A stretch of 64,000 nt of DNA, taken from assembly GCF_007830495.1 (NCBI RefSeq), contig NZ_VLKW01000002.1, positions 1 through 64,000 on the forward strand, written 5' to 3'. The notes under the pieces are model-generated. The model did not search any database and had not been told where the DNA came from. It saw nothing but the letters and a program-made list of their open reading frames with translations. A program made the position numbers and the translations under genes. Source of the stretch: Pseudoduganella flava (GTDB taxonomy: Bacteria; Pseudomonadota; Gammaproteobacteria; Burkholderiales; Burkholderiaceae_D). This document shows positions 7,280 to 16,302 of this stretch, piece after piece; positions within the stretch are counted from its first letter, which is position 1; each line of letters starts with the position of its first letter.

Positions 7280-10099
7280 ATGAAGCTCACCACCCTCAGA
7301 CTCGCTGCCGCAACGGCCTTGCTCGGCGTGGCGCTGCTGGCCGAGGCCGCGCCGCTGCCGGCACCGGGCGACACGCTGCCCGTCGCGCCGTACGCGAAGG
7401 TGGGCCGGCTGCCCAACGGGCTCACGTACTACATCCAGAAGAATGCCCGTCCGGAGAAGCGGCTCGAGCTGCGCCTCGTCGTGAAGGCCGGTTCGATCCT
7501 CGAGGACGACGACCAGCGCGGCCTGGCGCACTTCACCGAGCACATGGCGTTCAACGGCTCCACGCATTTCAAGCGCCATGAACTGATCTCCTACCTGCAA
7601 TCGATCGGCGTGAAGTACGGCCGGGACCTGAACGCCTACACGAGCTTCGACGAGACGGTGTACATGCTGCCGATTCCCACCGATTCGAAGGAGGCGGTGG
7701 CGAAGGGCTTCCTGGTGCTGGAGGACTGGGCCCACGGCATCACGTTCAACGACGCCGACATCGACAGCGAACGCCCCATCATCCTGGAAGAGCTGCGGCT
7801 CGGCCGCGGTGCCAACGACAGGATGAACCAGGTGCTGTTGCCGAAACTGTTCAACGGCTCGCGCTATGCCGAGCGCCTGCCGATCGGCAAGGCCGACGTG
7901 CTGCGCACATTCAAGCCGGAAGCGATCCGGCGCTTCTACCAGGACTGGTACCGGCCCGACCTGATGGCGGTGATCGCGGTGGGCGACATCGACCCGCAGG
8001 AAGCGGAAAAGCTGATCAAGGCGCACTTCGGCAAGCTGAAGAACCCGGACAATCCGCGCCCGCGCGAGTACGCGGCGATCCCCGAGCGCAAGGTATCCGA
8101 AGGGCTCGTGATCACCGACCGCGAGGCCGCCGCGGACGTGCTGTACATCCGCTATCCGATCGTGCCGCACGCGGAAGACCCGACGTATGGCGGCTACCGC
8201 AAGGACCTCGTCGAGAAGCTGTACGGCATGATGCTGAGCCAGCGGATGATCGAGCTGACGCAGCAGGCCGACCCGCCGTTCATCCAGGGCGGCAGCGGCA
8301 TGGGCAAGGTGGTGCGCGGCCACCGCTCGTTCTCGATCTCGGCGCTGCTGGGCAAGGGCGGCTACGTGCCGGCCGTGAACGCGCTGGTGCAGGAGGATGA
8401 ACGGGCGCGCCAGTTCGGCTTCACGCCGTCGGAACTGGAACGGGCCAAGCGCACCATGCTGCGCAATTACGAGCGCATGTACGCGGAGCGCGACAAGTCC
8501 GACTCCGGCGCCTTCGTGGCGGAGTACGTGCGCAACTTCCTCGAAGGCGAGCCGATGCCGGGCATCGAGAACGAGTACGCGTATGCCCAGGCGCTCATTC
8601 CCGGCATCACGCTGGACGAGGTGAACGCCGCCGTGCGCCAGGCCATTCCGTTCGACGACAAGAAGCTCGTGATCCTGATGGGCAGCCTGAAGGACACCCC
8701 GGCGCCGGCGGCGGCCGATCTGCTGGCCGCCATCGATACAGCCCGCAAGGTGCCGGTGACGGCGCGCGCGGACAAGGCCTATGCCACCAGCCTGGTCGAC
8801 AAGCCGCCCGCACCGGGCCGCATCGTCGCCGAGACGGAAGACAAGGTGCTCGGCACCACGGAGCTGACGTTGTCGAACGGCGTCAAGGTGGTGCTGAAAC
8901 CCACCGACTTCCGCAACGACCAGGTGCTGATGAGCGCCGTACGCTTCGGCGGCCAGTCGCTGTTCGGCGTGGAGGACGTGTTCAATGCCCGCTATGCCGG
9001 CGCGCTGGCGGCGCAGATGGGCGTGGCGAACTACGCGCCGGCGGACTTGCAGAAGGTCCTGGCCGGCAAGAGCGTCACGGCTGGCGCCGTGCTGGGCGAA
9101 CTGACCGAAGGCGTGGGCGGCAGCGCGGGCAGCGCCGACCTGGAGACGTTGCTGCAACTGACCTGGCTGAAGATGACGCAGCCGCGCCGCGACGAGGCGC
9201 TGTTCAACTCCTTCGTTGGCCGCCAGCGCGACCTGGCGCGCAATGCGCTGGCGCGGCCGGAAGCGGAATTCGCCGAAGCCATCCGCGCCGCGCTGTACGG
9301 CGACAATCCACGCGTGCCCCGTGCCCCGCGGCCGGAGGACTTCGACAAGGTGCAGCTCGACCGCGTGCAGCAGGTTTACCGCGAGCGCTTCGCGAGTGCG
9401 AAGGGCATGGTGTTCCTCCTCGTCGGCAACTTCGATCCCGTCAAGGTCAGGCCGCTCGTCGCCACCTGGCTCGGATCGCTGCCGACGCCGGACATTCCGG
9501 TCGCCTACCGCGACCTGGGCGTGCGGCCCGTGCGCGGCGTCGTCAGGAAGGAAGTCCGCCGCGGCAAGGAAGCCAAGAGCAATGTGTCGATCACGTTTAC
9601 CGGCACCACGGAATTCTCGTTGGCGGAACAGATGCGCATGCAGGCGCTCGTCGAGGTGCTGAACCTCAAGCTGACCGAGGTGCTGCGCGAGCAGCTCGGC
9701 CTGATCTACGGCGGTGGCGCCAGCGGCGCGGTCGCGCGGCTGCCGTATGCCCACTACACGGTGGGCCTGGGCATGCCGTGCGGCCCGGAGAACGTGGACA
9801 AGGTCATCGCCGCCGCGTTCGCGGAGATCCGCAAGCTGCAGGAGGCCGGGCCGGACGCGGACGACCTGGCCAAGGTAAAGCAGAACTGGCTGACGAACCA
9901 GCGCCGCGCGCTGCGCGAGAACGGCTACTGGCTCAGCGAGCTGCAGACGGCGCGGCTGAATGGCGACCCGCCCGGCAGGTTCCTCGAGTACGAGCAGCGC
10001 GTTGCCGCGCTGACGGCGGCGGACGTGCAGGCGGCCGCGCGGCGTTATTTCGACTTTGAAAACTACGTGCAGGTCGTGCTGTATCCCGAAGCCAAATAG
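7280..10099 (+). CDS. Secreted M16 (insulinase-family) zinc metallopeptidase
   Basis: A 939-residue protein with a signal peptide (MKLTTLRLAAATALLGVALLAEA). It has two peptidase_M16 halves, each with an M16_C partner. The active N-terminal half has the inverted zinc motif H84-FTE-H88 and a downstream acidic helix (ERPIILEEL). The second half, from about residue 500, lacks the motif, as usual for PqqL-like enzymes. It probably degrades peptides in the periplasm. ATG 7280 was chosen because it begins the signal peptide; the frame is open further upstream through the riboswitch region. It is monocistronic as far as can be seen. Confidence 0.9.
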   Translation: MKLTTLRLAAATALLGVALLAEAAPLPAPGDTLPVAPYAKVGRLPNGLTYYIQKNARPEKRLELRLVVKAGSILEDDDQRGLAHFTEHMAFNGSTHFKRHELISYLQSIGVKYGRDLNAYTSFDETVYMLPIPTDSKEAVAKGFLVLEDWAHGITFNDADIDSERPIILEELRLGRGANDRMNQVLLPKLFNGSRYAERLPIGKADVLRTFKPEAIRRFYQDWYRPDLMAVIAVGDIDPQEAEKLIKAHFGKLKNPDNPRPREYAAIPERKVSEGLVITDREAAADVLYIRYPIVPHAEDPTYGGYRKDLVEKLYGMMLSQRMIELTQQADPPFIQGGSGMGKVVRGHRSFSISALLGKGGYVPAVNALVQEDERARQFGFTPSELERAKRTMLRNYERMYAERDKSDSGAFVAEYVRNFLEGEPMPGIENEYAYAQALIPGITLDEVNAAVRQAIPFDDKKLVILMGSLKDTPAPAAADLLAAIDTARKVPVTARADKAYATSLVDKPPAPGRIVAETEDKVLGTTELTLSNGVKVVLKPTDFRNDQVLMSAVRFGGQSLFGVEDVFNARYAGALAAQMGVANYAPADLQKVLAGKSVTAGAVLGELTEGVGGSAGSADLETLLQLTWLKMTQPRRDEALFNSFVGRQRDLARNALARPEAEFAEAIRAALYGDNPRVPRAPRPEDFDKVQLDRVQQVYRERFASAKGMVFLLVGNFDPVKVRPLVATWLGSLPTPDIPVAYRDLGVRPVRGVVRKEVRRGKEAKSNVSITFTGTTEFSLAEQMRMQALVEVLNLKLTEVLREQLGLIYGGGASGAVARLPYAHYTVGLGMPCGPENVDKVIAAAFAEIRKLQEAGPDADDLAKVKQNWLTNQRRALRENGYWLSELQTARLNGDPPGRFLEYEQRVAALTAADVQAAARRYFDFENYVQVVLYPEAK

Positions 10100-10571
10100 C
10101 AAATCGTCGAACGAACTCCGCATGGTTGCGCTAATGGTTGCGATGAGTGGTCGCAATGAGTAGTCGCAATGAGTGGTCGCGTTACAGCCGGCCATGCCGG
10201 TGTTTCGTATTTGCCGCCATCGGCCGTGGCAAATAATCCGCATGCGCGGCCGTGATACTCCCGGGTATTGCCATCAAAATCTCCGTGCGTCGTCCGATAA
10301 AAGTCGCGGATTAATTGAAACGCCATCCGAAACGGTGTGTGCGAGAATGCCGACGCCTGTCGCATCGCGGCATGGTTGAGCAGCAATGGCGCTTGCGTCG
10401 GGCACCTGGATCGACGAAGATGTATTGATCGATGGGCGCCCCTGGCGGCTGCGAAAATGTCCAAGACAAGCTCGCGTGGTTTGAATGCCCGGCGCCGGCT
10501 TTTATAAACAACGACTCAAGACAGCGGTATTGCGATCGACTACCTGAATATTTTCGTCATAGGTGGGAAAT
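10100..10571. other. 472-bp intergenic region, no gene recognised
   Basis: The only clear structure is a short tandem repeat near its left end (10140-10178). Small open frames on both strands have no start signal or recognisable composition. A promoter for the downstream small membrane protein is likely in the AT-richer last 60 bp, but no convincing -35/-10 pair stands out. Confidence 0.6.
10140..10178. repeat. Three tandem 13-bp repeats (GCAATGAGTGGTC)
   Basis: Three consecutive units, GCGATGAGTGGTC, GCAATGAGTAGTC and GCAATGAGTGGTC, differ at one or two positions. They lie about 40 bp after the M16 peptidase stop. Confidence 0.75.
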
Positions 10572-10847
10572 ATGATCAGCTTGCCATACCTGACACTCGG
10601 CCTCGCCGTCGCGGCGGGCTTTCTCGCGCTGTCGCTCAGCCTGCTGAGCACGCCGACCTACCTGGTGGTGTTCATTGCGACGATCGCCTCGGGCTTGCTG
10701 GCGGCCGGCTGCGCCGTGTATTTCTTCCGCGCTAAATCCCCGCTGGCGCTGGTTGCGCTGATTCCCGGCCTGCTGGGGGCCTATGTGGTGGCGGACTTGT
10801 TTGTCCGGCTGCTGCTCGGCGTACGCCTGCTTGACCTTATCGAATGA
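10572..10847 (+). CDS. Small hydrophobic membrane protein, unknown function
   Basis: A 91-residue protein made almost entirely of three hydrophobic helices (about residues 4-25, 28-48 and 55-80), with few charged residues. ATG 10572 has AGGTGGG five to eight bases upstream and is favoured over an in-frame GTG three codons earlier that overlaps that site. I do not recognise a family. It stands alone between a 472-bp gap and the SRPBCC gene 100 bp downstream. The clean ribosome-binding site and uninterrupted membrane pattern argue that it is real. Confidence 0.62.
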   Translation: MISLPYLTLGLAVAAGFLALSLSLLSTPTYLVVFIATIASGLLAAGCAVYFFRAKSPLALVALIPGLLGAYVVADLFVRLLLGVRLLDLIE

Positions 10848-10946
10848 GCTGCCGGAACGACGGCGGCGCGCACGTGTGGGAACGCGGCTTGACTGCCGCG
10901 CAGCCCGTGCTAGCCTTGACCCGTCCCGCAACGTCAGGAGAGCGTC

Positions 10947-11492
10947 ATGTGGAAGAGGGTCCTGCTCGCATTCATCGTCATCGTCGCCATCGTCGTCGGC
11001 CTCGCGCTGCTGCAACCCGCGACGTTCCGGGTCGAGCGCAGCGCATTGGTCAAGGCGCCGCCGGAGAAGGTGTTCGGCTACCTGGACGACTTTCACCAGT
11101 GGCCCGTGTGGTCGCCGTGGGAACGGCTCGATCCGGCGATGCGGCGCACGTTCAGCGGGCCGCCGAAAGGGCCGGGCGCCGTCTACGCGTGGAACGGCAA
11201 CGACGACGTGGGCCAGGGCCGCATGGAGATCGTGGCGAGCCGCCCGCCCACCACGCTGGCGATCGCGCTGGATTTCGTCAAGCCGTTCAAGGCCCATAAC
11301 GACGTGCGCTTCGTGCTGCAGCCGCGGCCCGAGGGCACGCTCGTCACGTGGACGATGTCCGGCGACAGCCCGTTCGTGCTGAAGCTCATCGGCGTGTTCG
11401 CCAGCGCCGACCAGATGGCCGGTCCCGATTTCGAACAGGGCCTGGCCTACCTGAAGGAAGCGGCCGAGGCGCCGCGCGGGCAAACGCCGTAA
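10947..11492 (+). CDS. Membrane-anchored SRPBCC (START-like) protein
   Basis: A 181-residue protein with one N-terminal membrane helix (residues 4-22, rich in Ile, Val and Leu) followed by a polyketide-cyclase/SRPBCC fold: FRVERSALVKAPPEKVFGYLDDFHQWPVWSPW is the typical opening. GAVYAWNGNDDVGQGRMEI and the late WTMSGDSPF strand belong to the same fold. Members bind hydrophobic ligands in a deep cavity; the ligand here is unknown. The ATG follows AGGAGAGCGTC. The next gene is 72 bp away on the same strand with a TATACT box in between, so the two may be transcribed separately. Confidence 0.8.
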   Translation: MWKRVLLAFIVIVAIVVGLALLQPATFRVERSALVKAPPEKVFGYLDDFHQWPVWSPWERLDPAMRRTFSGPPKGPGAVYAWNGNDDVGQGRMEIVASRPPTTLAIALDFVKPFKAHNDVRFVLQPRPEGTLVTWTMSGDSPFVLKLIGVFASADQMAGPDFEQGLAYLKEAAEAPRGQTP

Positions 11493-11564
11493 CGCCGGCT
11501 GGCAAGGGGAAAATGGCGCCGGCGCGACGGCGCTATACTGGGCCCTCTGCCTGCGGGAGTCATC

Positions 11565-12002
11565 ATGAAGATATTGCCGTATTGCGCCGTTGCCGCGCTT
11601 GCCGCGTGCCACCTTGCCGCCGTCTCTTCCGCCAGCGCCGCGCCGCTGCGCGCGGACCATCCGATCGTCGGCGCGTGGCGCCTCGAGCTCGATGACGCCT
11701 GCGTCGAAATCTACCGCATCGGGCGCGACGGCCATGCCCGCATCACCAGTGCCGAGGAAGTGGCGGAGGCGGAATTCCAGATCGACGACGAGCCGGGCGC
11801 GGACGGTTTCTACGCGTCCGTCAACCGCATCGTCAAGGACAACGGCAAGCGCGATTGCGCCGGCCAGGTCACCCAGCCGGGGCAGGCGATGCCGGCGTTC
11901 ATCCTGTTCCATCCATCCGGCGACCAGTTGCTGATGTGCCGCGACCGCAACACGCGCGCGTGCATCGGCCCGCTGGTCAGGATACCGACGCAGGACATCT
12001 GA
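11565..12002 (+). CDS. Secreted hypothetical protein
   Basis: A 145-residue protein with a signal peptide ending near SASA-APLRA (residues 22-28). The mature part begins HPIVGAWRLEL, a pattern seen in small lipocalin-like or stress-related periplasmic proteins. Two cysteine pairs (Cys in DDACVEI, RDCAG, MCRD and RACIG) could form disulfides in the periplasm. I do not recognise a named family. Its last 26 bp overlap the 3' end of the convergent AraC gene. The start has GGGAG six bases upstream. Confidence 0.65.
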   Translation: MKILPYCAVAALAACHLAAVSSASAAPLRADHPIVGAWRLELDDACVEIYRIGRDGHARITSAEEVAEAEFQIDDEPGADGFYASVNRIVKDNGKRDCAGQVTQPGQAMPAFILFHPSGDQLLMCRDRNTRACIGPLVRIPTQDI

Positions 12003-13032
12003 GCGCCTCGCGGTAAGCGCCCGGCGTGACGCCGGCCCAGTCGCGGAACGCATGGCTGAACGCACTCTGTTCGCCATAGCCCAGCAGGAATGCGATATCC
12101 ACCAGCGACAGTTCCGGCCGCGCCAGGTAGCCGCGCGCGAGGTCGAAGCGCACGCCGTCCAGCACCTGCTGGAAGCTGGTGCCGGCGTCGGCCAGCTTGC
12201 GTTGCAGCGTGCGCGGCGTGACCGCCAGTTGCGTGGCGATCGCTGCCAGCTTCGCGCCGCCATGGGCCAGGTTCGCCGTCAGCGCAGCGCGCACCTGCGC
12301 CGTCACGGCCGGCACCTGGCGCAACCGCAGCAGTTCATCGGCATGCTGGCGCAGCAGCGGGTACAGGCTCGTATCCGCGTTCGGCACCGGCAATGCCAGC
12401 AGCGCCGCGTCGAAGCGGGCCGCGTTGCCGGCGGCGCCGAAGCGGGGCAGCGTGCCGAACACGCGCACGTACTCCGCATGGCCGGCGGGATCGCCGCCAT
12501 CGTGGACCAGCTCCAGCGCGTTGGCCGGCAGGTCGGCGCCCGTCAGCCAGTTGCCGAACACGCGGATGCCGGCGAATACGCTGTCGATCAGGTGGCGGTG
12601 CGGCGCGCCGGCGCTGTGCCAGCGATAGTGCGCCTCGGCGCCGTCGACGGTCAGCGTGGAGCGGCCCAGGTCATGCGCCAGCGCTTCGTAACGCAACGTC
12701 TGCTCGAACACCTGGCCGATATCGCGGCAGCTCAAGAGGATCATGCCGTACACCGTGTAGGTGCCGGGCCGCACCCGCTCGCCCACGTGCAGGCCGAAAT
12801 GCGGATCGCCCGTCAGCGCGGCGCCGGCGTCCAGCAGGCCGGGATAGGCATCGGCCGGCAAGTGATCGGGCAGCGGGGCCAGCGCGCCAGCCGGCAAGCC
12901 CGCCTGCGCGGCCAGCGCGGCCGCATCGACGCCGCGCGCGGCCGCCGTTTCCAGCAGCGGTTGCAGGTAGGAGCCGGCGACGCGCGGGGTCGTGCCGGCC
13001 GCGCTGGCGTGTTCGAACAAGACGGTTGTCAT
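11977..13032 (-). CDS. AraC-family regulator with Arabinose_bd-type N-domain
   Basis: A 351-residue regulator. Residues about 25-215 form the N-terminal ligand-binding domain of the OruR/ArgR type, and residues about 245-345 hold two HTH motifs: GAKLAAIATQLAVTPRTLQRKL and LSLVDIAFLLGYGEQSAFSHAFRDWAGVTPG. It is divergent from the AGPS-like/GlpD/FGGY operon with 82 bp between starts, so it is the likely regulator of that operon. ATG 13032 opens a compact protein of the usual length; the upstream open frame is ignored. The 3' end overlaps a convergent gene. Confidence 0.9.
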   Translation of the reverse strand: MTTVLFEHASAAGTTPRVAGSYLQPLLETAAARGVDAAALAAQAGLPAGALAPLPDHLPADAYPGLLDAGAALTGDPHFGLHVGERVRPGTYTVYGMILLSCRDIGQVFEQTLRYEALAHDLGRSTLTVDGAEAHYRWHSAGAPHRHLIDSVFAGIRVFGNWLTGADLPANALELVHDGGDPAGHAEYVRVFGTLPRFGAAGNAARFDAALLALPVPNADTSLYPLLRQHADELLRLRQVPAVTAQVRAALTANLAHGGAKLAAIATQLAVTPRTLQRKLADAGTSFQQVLDGVRFDLARGYLARPELSLVDIAFLLGYGEQSAFSHAFRDWAGVTPGAYREALRCPASVS

Positions 13033-13114
13033 GAATGCGCAAGACCGTTGGAGGTTGGCGGCGTAAGCTGCGGCAGTATAGCAATCACGAGACTCACAAG
13101 CACGGGGAGCGGCA

Positions 13115-14722
13115 ATGCGCAGATGGAACGGCTGGGGCGACGAGGCGGTCGAGCACGTGCTGCACGAGGGCGCGCTGGCGTTTCTCGCCGGCCGGCTGGG
13201 GGCAGGGACGCCATTTCCGGATGCGACGTTCGAAGCGGTGTGTGCCGAGGTGCCTGCAAGCCGCCTGCCGCCGCACCGGCTGGTCGTCACCGATGCCGCC
13301 ACGCGTGTGCGCCATGCTCACGGCCAGAGCCTGCCGGACTGGCTGCGGCTGCGCTACGGCCGCGTGGGCCCGGTGCCGGACGGCGTCGCGTACCCGGAAG
13401 GGACGGGCGACGTGCGCGAGCTGCTCGATTACGCGCGTGCATATGGCATCGCACTCATTATCCATGGCGGCGGCACCAGCGTGGCGGGCCATTTGTCCGT
13501 GCCCGACGGCCGCGCCGTGCTGGCGGTGAACATGACGCGCATGCGCCGCCTGCTGGCGCTGGACAGCACTGCGCAGCTGGCCACGTTCGGGGCGGGCGTG
13601 CTGGGCCCGGACCTGGAGGCGCAGCTGCGCACGCACGGCTATGTGCTGGGGCACTATCCGCAATCGTTCGAGTACTCTACCCTGGGCGGCTGGATCGCCA
13701 CGCGCTCGTCCGGCCAGCAGTCGCTGCGCTACGGCCGCATCGAGCAGCTGTTCGCGGGCGGCACCGTGGAAACGTTCGGCGGCACGCTGCGCATTCCCGC
13801 CTTTCCCGCCTCCGCGGCCGGCCCGGACCTGCGTGAACTCGTACTGGGCTCGGAAGGACGGATCGGCGTGATCACCGAGGCCACCGTGCGGGTTTCCCCG
13901 CTGCCGGAGCGGGAGGCATTCCACGCGGTGTTCTTCGCGGATTGGGAGGCCGCCATCGGCGCTGCGCGCACGCTGGCGCAGGCGCAGAGGACCACGGGCC
14001 TGTCGCTGCTGCGGCTGTCAAACGCGGTGGAGACGGAGACGATGCTGGCGCTGGCCGGCCATGCGCGCGCCGTCGGCCTGCTGCAGGCGTGGTTGCGGTT
14101 GCGCGGCTGCGGCACCGGCAAGTGCATGCTGCTGGTCGGTGCCAGCGGCAGCCGCGCGCAGGTGCGCCATGCGCTGCGCCAGGCGCTGGCCGCTTGCCGC
14201 GCACATGGAGGCGTGCACGTGGGCAGCAGGTTGGGCGACAAATGGCGCCAGGGCCGCTTTCGCAACGTCTACCTGCGCAACACGGCGTGGCGGCATGGCT
14301 ATGCGATCGACACCGTCGAGACGGCCGTCGGCTGGGGCGGCGTGACGGACATGATGACGGCCATCGAAGCGGCGGCGCGGCAGGCGCTGGGCGCCGCAGG
14401 CGAACCGCTGCATGCCTATACGCATCTATCGCACGTTTATCCGCAAGGGGCCAGCGTGTACACGACGTTCGTGTGGCGGCTGGCCGGCGACTTCGACGCG
14501 GACATGGCGCGCTGGCGCGCGGTGAAGGATGCCGCGAGCGGGGCGATCGTCGATGGGGGCGGCACGATCAGCCACCAGCATGGCGTGGGCACGGATCACG
14601 CGCCCTGGCTGGCAGCGGAGAAAGGCGCGGCCGGCATCGCCGCGCTGCGCGCCGTGCTGACGCACTTCGATCCGCAGGGCCTCTGCAATCCGGGCAAGCT
14701 GCTGATGGAGGAGGGGGGATGA
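13115..14722 (+). CDS. FAD-binding oxidase, AGPS / GlcD-like
   Basis: A 535-residue flavoprotein with a FAD_binding_4 (PCMH) domain at about residues 90-265, including LIIHGGGTSVAGHL and LGSEGRIGVITEATVRV. A FAD-oxidase C domain follows, ending HFDPQGLCNPGKLL. The layout and the HQHGVGTDH segment near residue 485 resemble alkyldihydroxyacetone-phosphate synthase, the enzyme that makes or exchanges ether bonds on DHAP. The product may act on a DHAP- or glycerol-linked ether or another hydroxy acid. It is the first gene of an operon; its stop overlaps the next ATG (ATGA). Confidence 0.85.
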   Translation: MRRWNGWGDEAVEHVLHEGALAFLAGRLGAGTPFPDATFEAVCAEVPASRLPPHRLVVTDAATRVRHAHGQSLPDWLRLRYGRVGPVPDGVAYPEGTGDVRELLDYARAYGIALIIHGGGTSVAGHLSVPDGRAVLAVNMTRMRRLLALDSTAQLATFGAGVLGPDLEAQLRTHGYVLGHYPQSFEYSTLGGWIATRSSGQQSLRYGRIEQLFAGGTVETFGGTLRIPAFPASAAGPDLRELVLGSEGRIGVITEATVRVSPLPEREAFHAVFFADWEAAIGAARTLAQAQRTTGLSLLRLSNAVETETMLALAGHARAVGLLQAWLRLRGCGTGKCMLLVGASGSRAQVRHALRQALAACRAHGGVHVGSRLGDKWRQGRFRNVYLRNTAWRHGYAIDTVETAVGWGGVTDMMTAIEAAARQALGAAGEPLHAYTHLSHVYPQGASVYTTFVWRLAGDFDADMARWRAVKDAASGAIVDGGGTISHQHGVGTDHAPWLAAEKGAAGIAALRAVLTHFDPQGLCNPGKLLMEEGG

Positions 14723-16302
14723 ACGGCGCGCACTGGAGCCCCGGGCCGCGCGACCTCGATCGCGTGCTGGCGCAGCAGTGGGACTTGCTGGTCGTCGGCG
14801 GCGGCATCACGGGTGCCGGCGTGCTGCTGGAAGCGGCGCGCCGCGGCCTGAAGGCGTTGCTGGTCGAGCGGCGCGACTTCGCGTGGGGCACGTCGAGCCG
14901 CTCGTCCAAGCTCGTGCACGGCGGCCTGCGCTACCTGAAGGAAGGGCGCTTTGCGCTGACGCGCGAAGCGGTACGCGAGCGGGAGGCCTTGCTGGCGGGC
15001 GCGCCCGGCCTCGTCGAACCGCTCGGCTTCGCGCTCGGCGCCTATGCGGGGCGCAAGCCGGGCCGGCACGCGCTGCTGCTGGGCCTTGCGCTGTACGACC
15101 GGATGGCGGGCCAGCGCGCGCGCCATTGGCACGGGCGCGACGAGTTCCTCACGCTGGCGCCGGGCATCGCGACGGCCGGCCTGCGCGGCGGCATCTGCTA
15201 TCGCGATGCGCGCACGGACGACGCCCGTCTCGTGCTGCGCGTGCTGCAGGAAGCGCAGCGCCTCGGCGGCACGGCGTTGAACTACGTGGCCGTCACCCAG
15301 GCCGATGGTGGACGTGCGCTGCTCAGCGACCAGGCCGGCGGCGGCAGCGCGACGGTACGTGCGCGGCTGATCGTCAACGCCACCGGCGCCGCGGCCGATG
15401 CGCTGCGGCCCGGCCCGCGCCGCATCCGGCCGCTGCGCGGCAGCCACCTCGTGCTGCCGGCGTGGCGCCTGCCGCTGGCGCAGGCCGTCAGCCTGATGCA
15501 CCCGGCCGACGGCCGGCCCGTGTTCGCGTTCCCGTGGGAAGGCGCGACCCTGGTGGGCACGACGGACCTCGACCACGCCGGCGACCTGGCCCGCGAGCCG
15601 TCGATCACGCAGGCGGAAGCGGATTACCTGCTGGCCGCGCTGCGCTGGCAATTCCCCACGCTGGGGCTCGGCGAAGACGACGTGATCGCCACGTTTGCCG
15701 GCGTGCGCCCAATCGCGGGCACCGGCGTGGGCACCGGCGCCGCCGACCCGTCGAAGGAAGCGCGCGAGCATGCGCTGTGGCGCGACGACGGCATGCTGAC
15801 GGTCACGGGAGGCAAGCTGACGACGTTCCGCGCGATGGCGCTGGACGTGCTGCGCGCGGCCCGTCCCGCGCTGCCCGGCTGGCATGCGGATCTCGCTCCC
15901 GGGCCCGTGTTCGCGCCCGTCGCACCGCCAGGCGACCGCCGCCTGCCGCCGGGCCAGGCGCGCCGGCTGGCCGGCCGCTATGGCGCGCACGCGGCGGCCC
16001 TGGTCGGTGCGGCCGCGGACGACGAACTGGAGACGATCGCCGGCACCGACACCTTGTGGGCCGAGCTGCGCTGGGCCGCCCGCCATGAAGCCGTGCGGCA
16101 CCTGGACGACCTGCTGCTGCGCCGTACCCGCCTGGGCATCCTGCTGCGCGACGGCGGCGGCGCCCACGTGCTGGCGCGGGTACGGGCGATCTGCAAGCCG
16201 GAGCTGGGCTGGAGCGATGCGCGCTGGGCGTCCGAACACGCCGCGTATCTGGCATTATGCGCATCCCACCACAGCCTGCCGGCACGCCGCCGCACTCCCT
16301 GA
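14719..16302 (+). CDS. Glycerol-3-phosphate dehydrogenase/oxidase (GlpD-like)
   Basis: A 527-residue FAD-dependent oxidoreductase. The Rossmann motif [19 protein letters not shown] lies near residues 22-40, followed by the GlpD signature [18 protein letters not shown], and GGKLTTFR in the C-terminal part of the DAO domain. Family members oxidise sn-glycerol 3-phosphate to DHAP and pass electrons to quinone at the membrane. Start and stop are both coupled to neighbours (ATGA with the oxidase, TGATG with the kinase). Given the partner genes, the true substrate may be an alkylated or otherwise modified glycerol phosphate. I left the symbol blank because a second housekeeping glpD may exist elsewhere. 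Confidence 0.88.
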   Translation: MNGAHWSPGPRDLDRVLAQQWDLLVVGGGITGAGVLLEAARRGLKALLVERRDFAWGTSSRSSKLVHGGLRYLKEGRFALTREAVREREALLAGAPGLVEPLGFALGAYAGRKPGRHALLLGLALYDRMAGQRARHWHGRDEFLTLAPGIATAGLRGGICYRDARTDDARLVLRVLQEAQRLGGTALNYVAVTQADGGRALLSDQAGGGSATVRARLIVNATGAAADALRPGPRRIRPLRGSHLVLPAWRLPLAQAVSLMHPADGRPVFAFPWEGATLVGTTDLDHAGDLAREPSITQAEADYLLAALRWQFPTLGLGEDDVIATFAGVRPIAGTGVGTGAADPSKEAREHALWRDDGMLTVTGGKLTTFRAMALDVLRAARPALPGWHADLAPGPVFAPVAPPGDRRLPPGQARRLAGRYGAHAAALVGAAADDELETIAGTDTLWAELRWAARHEAVRHLDDLLLRRTRLGILLRDGGGAHVLARVRAICKPELGWSDARWASEHAAYLALCASHHSLPARRRTP

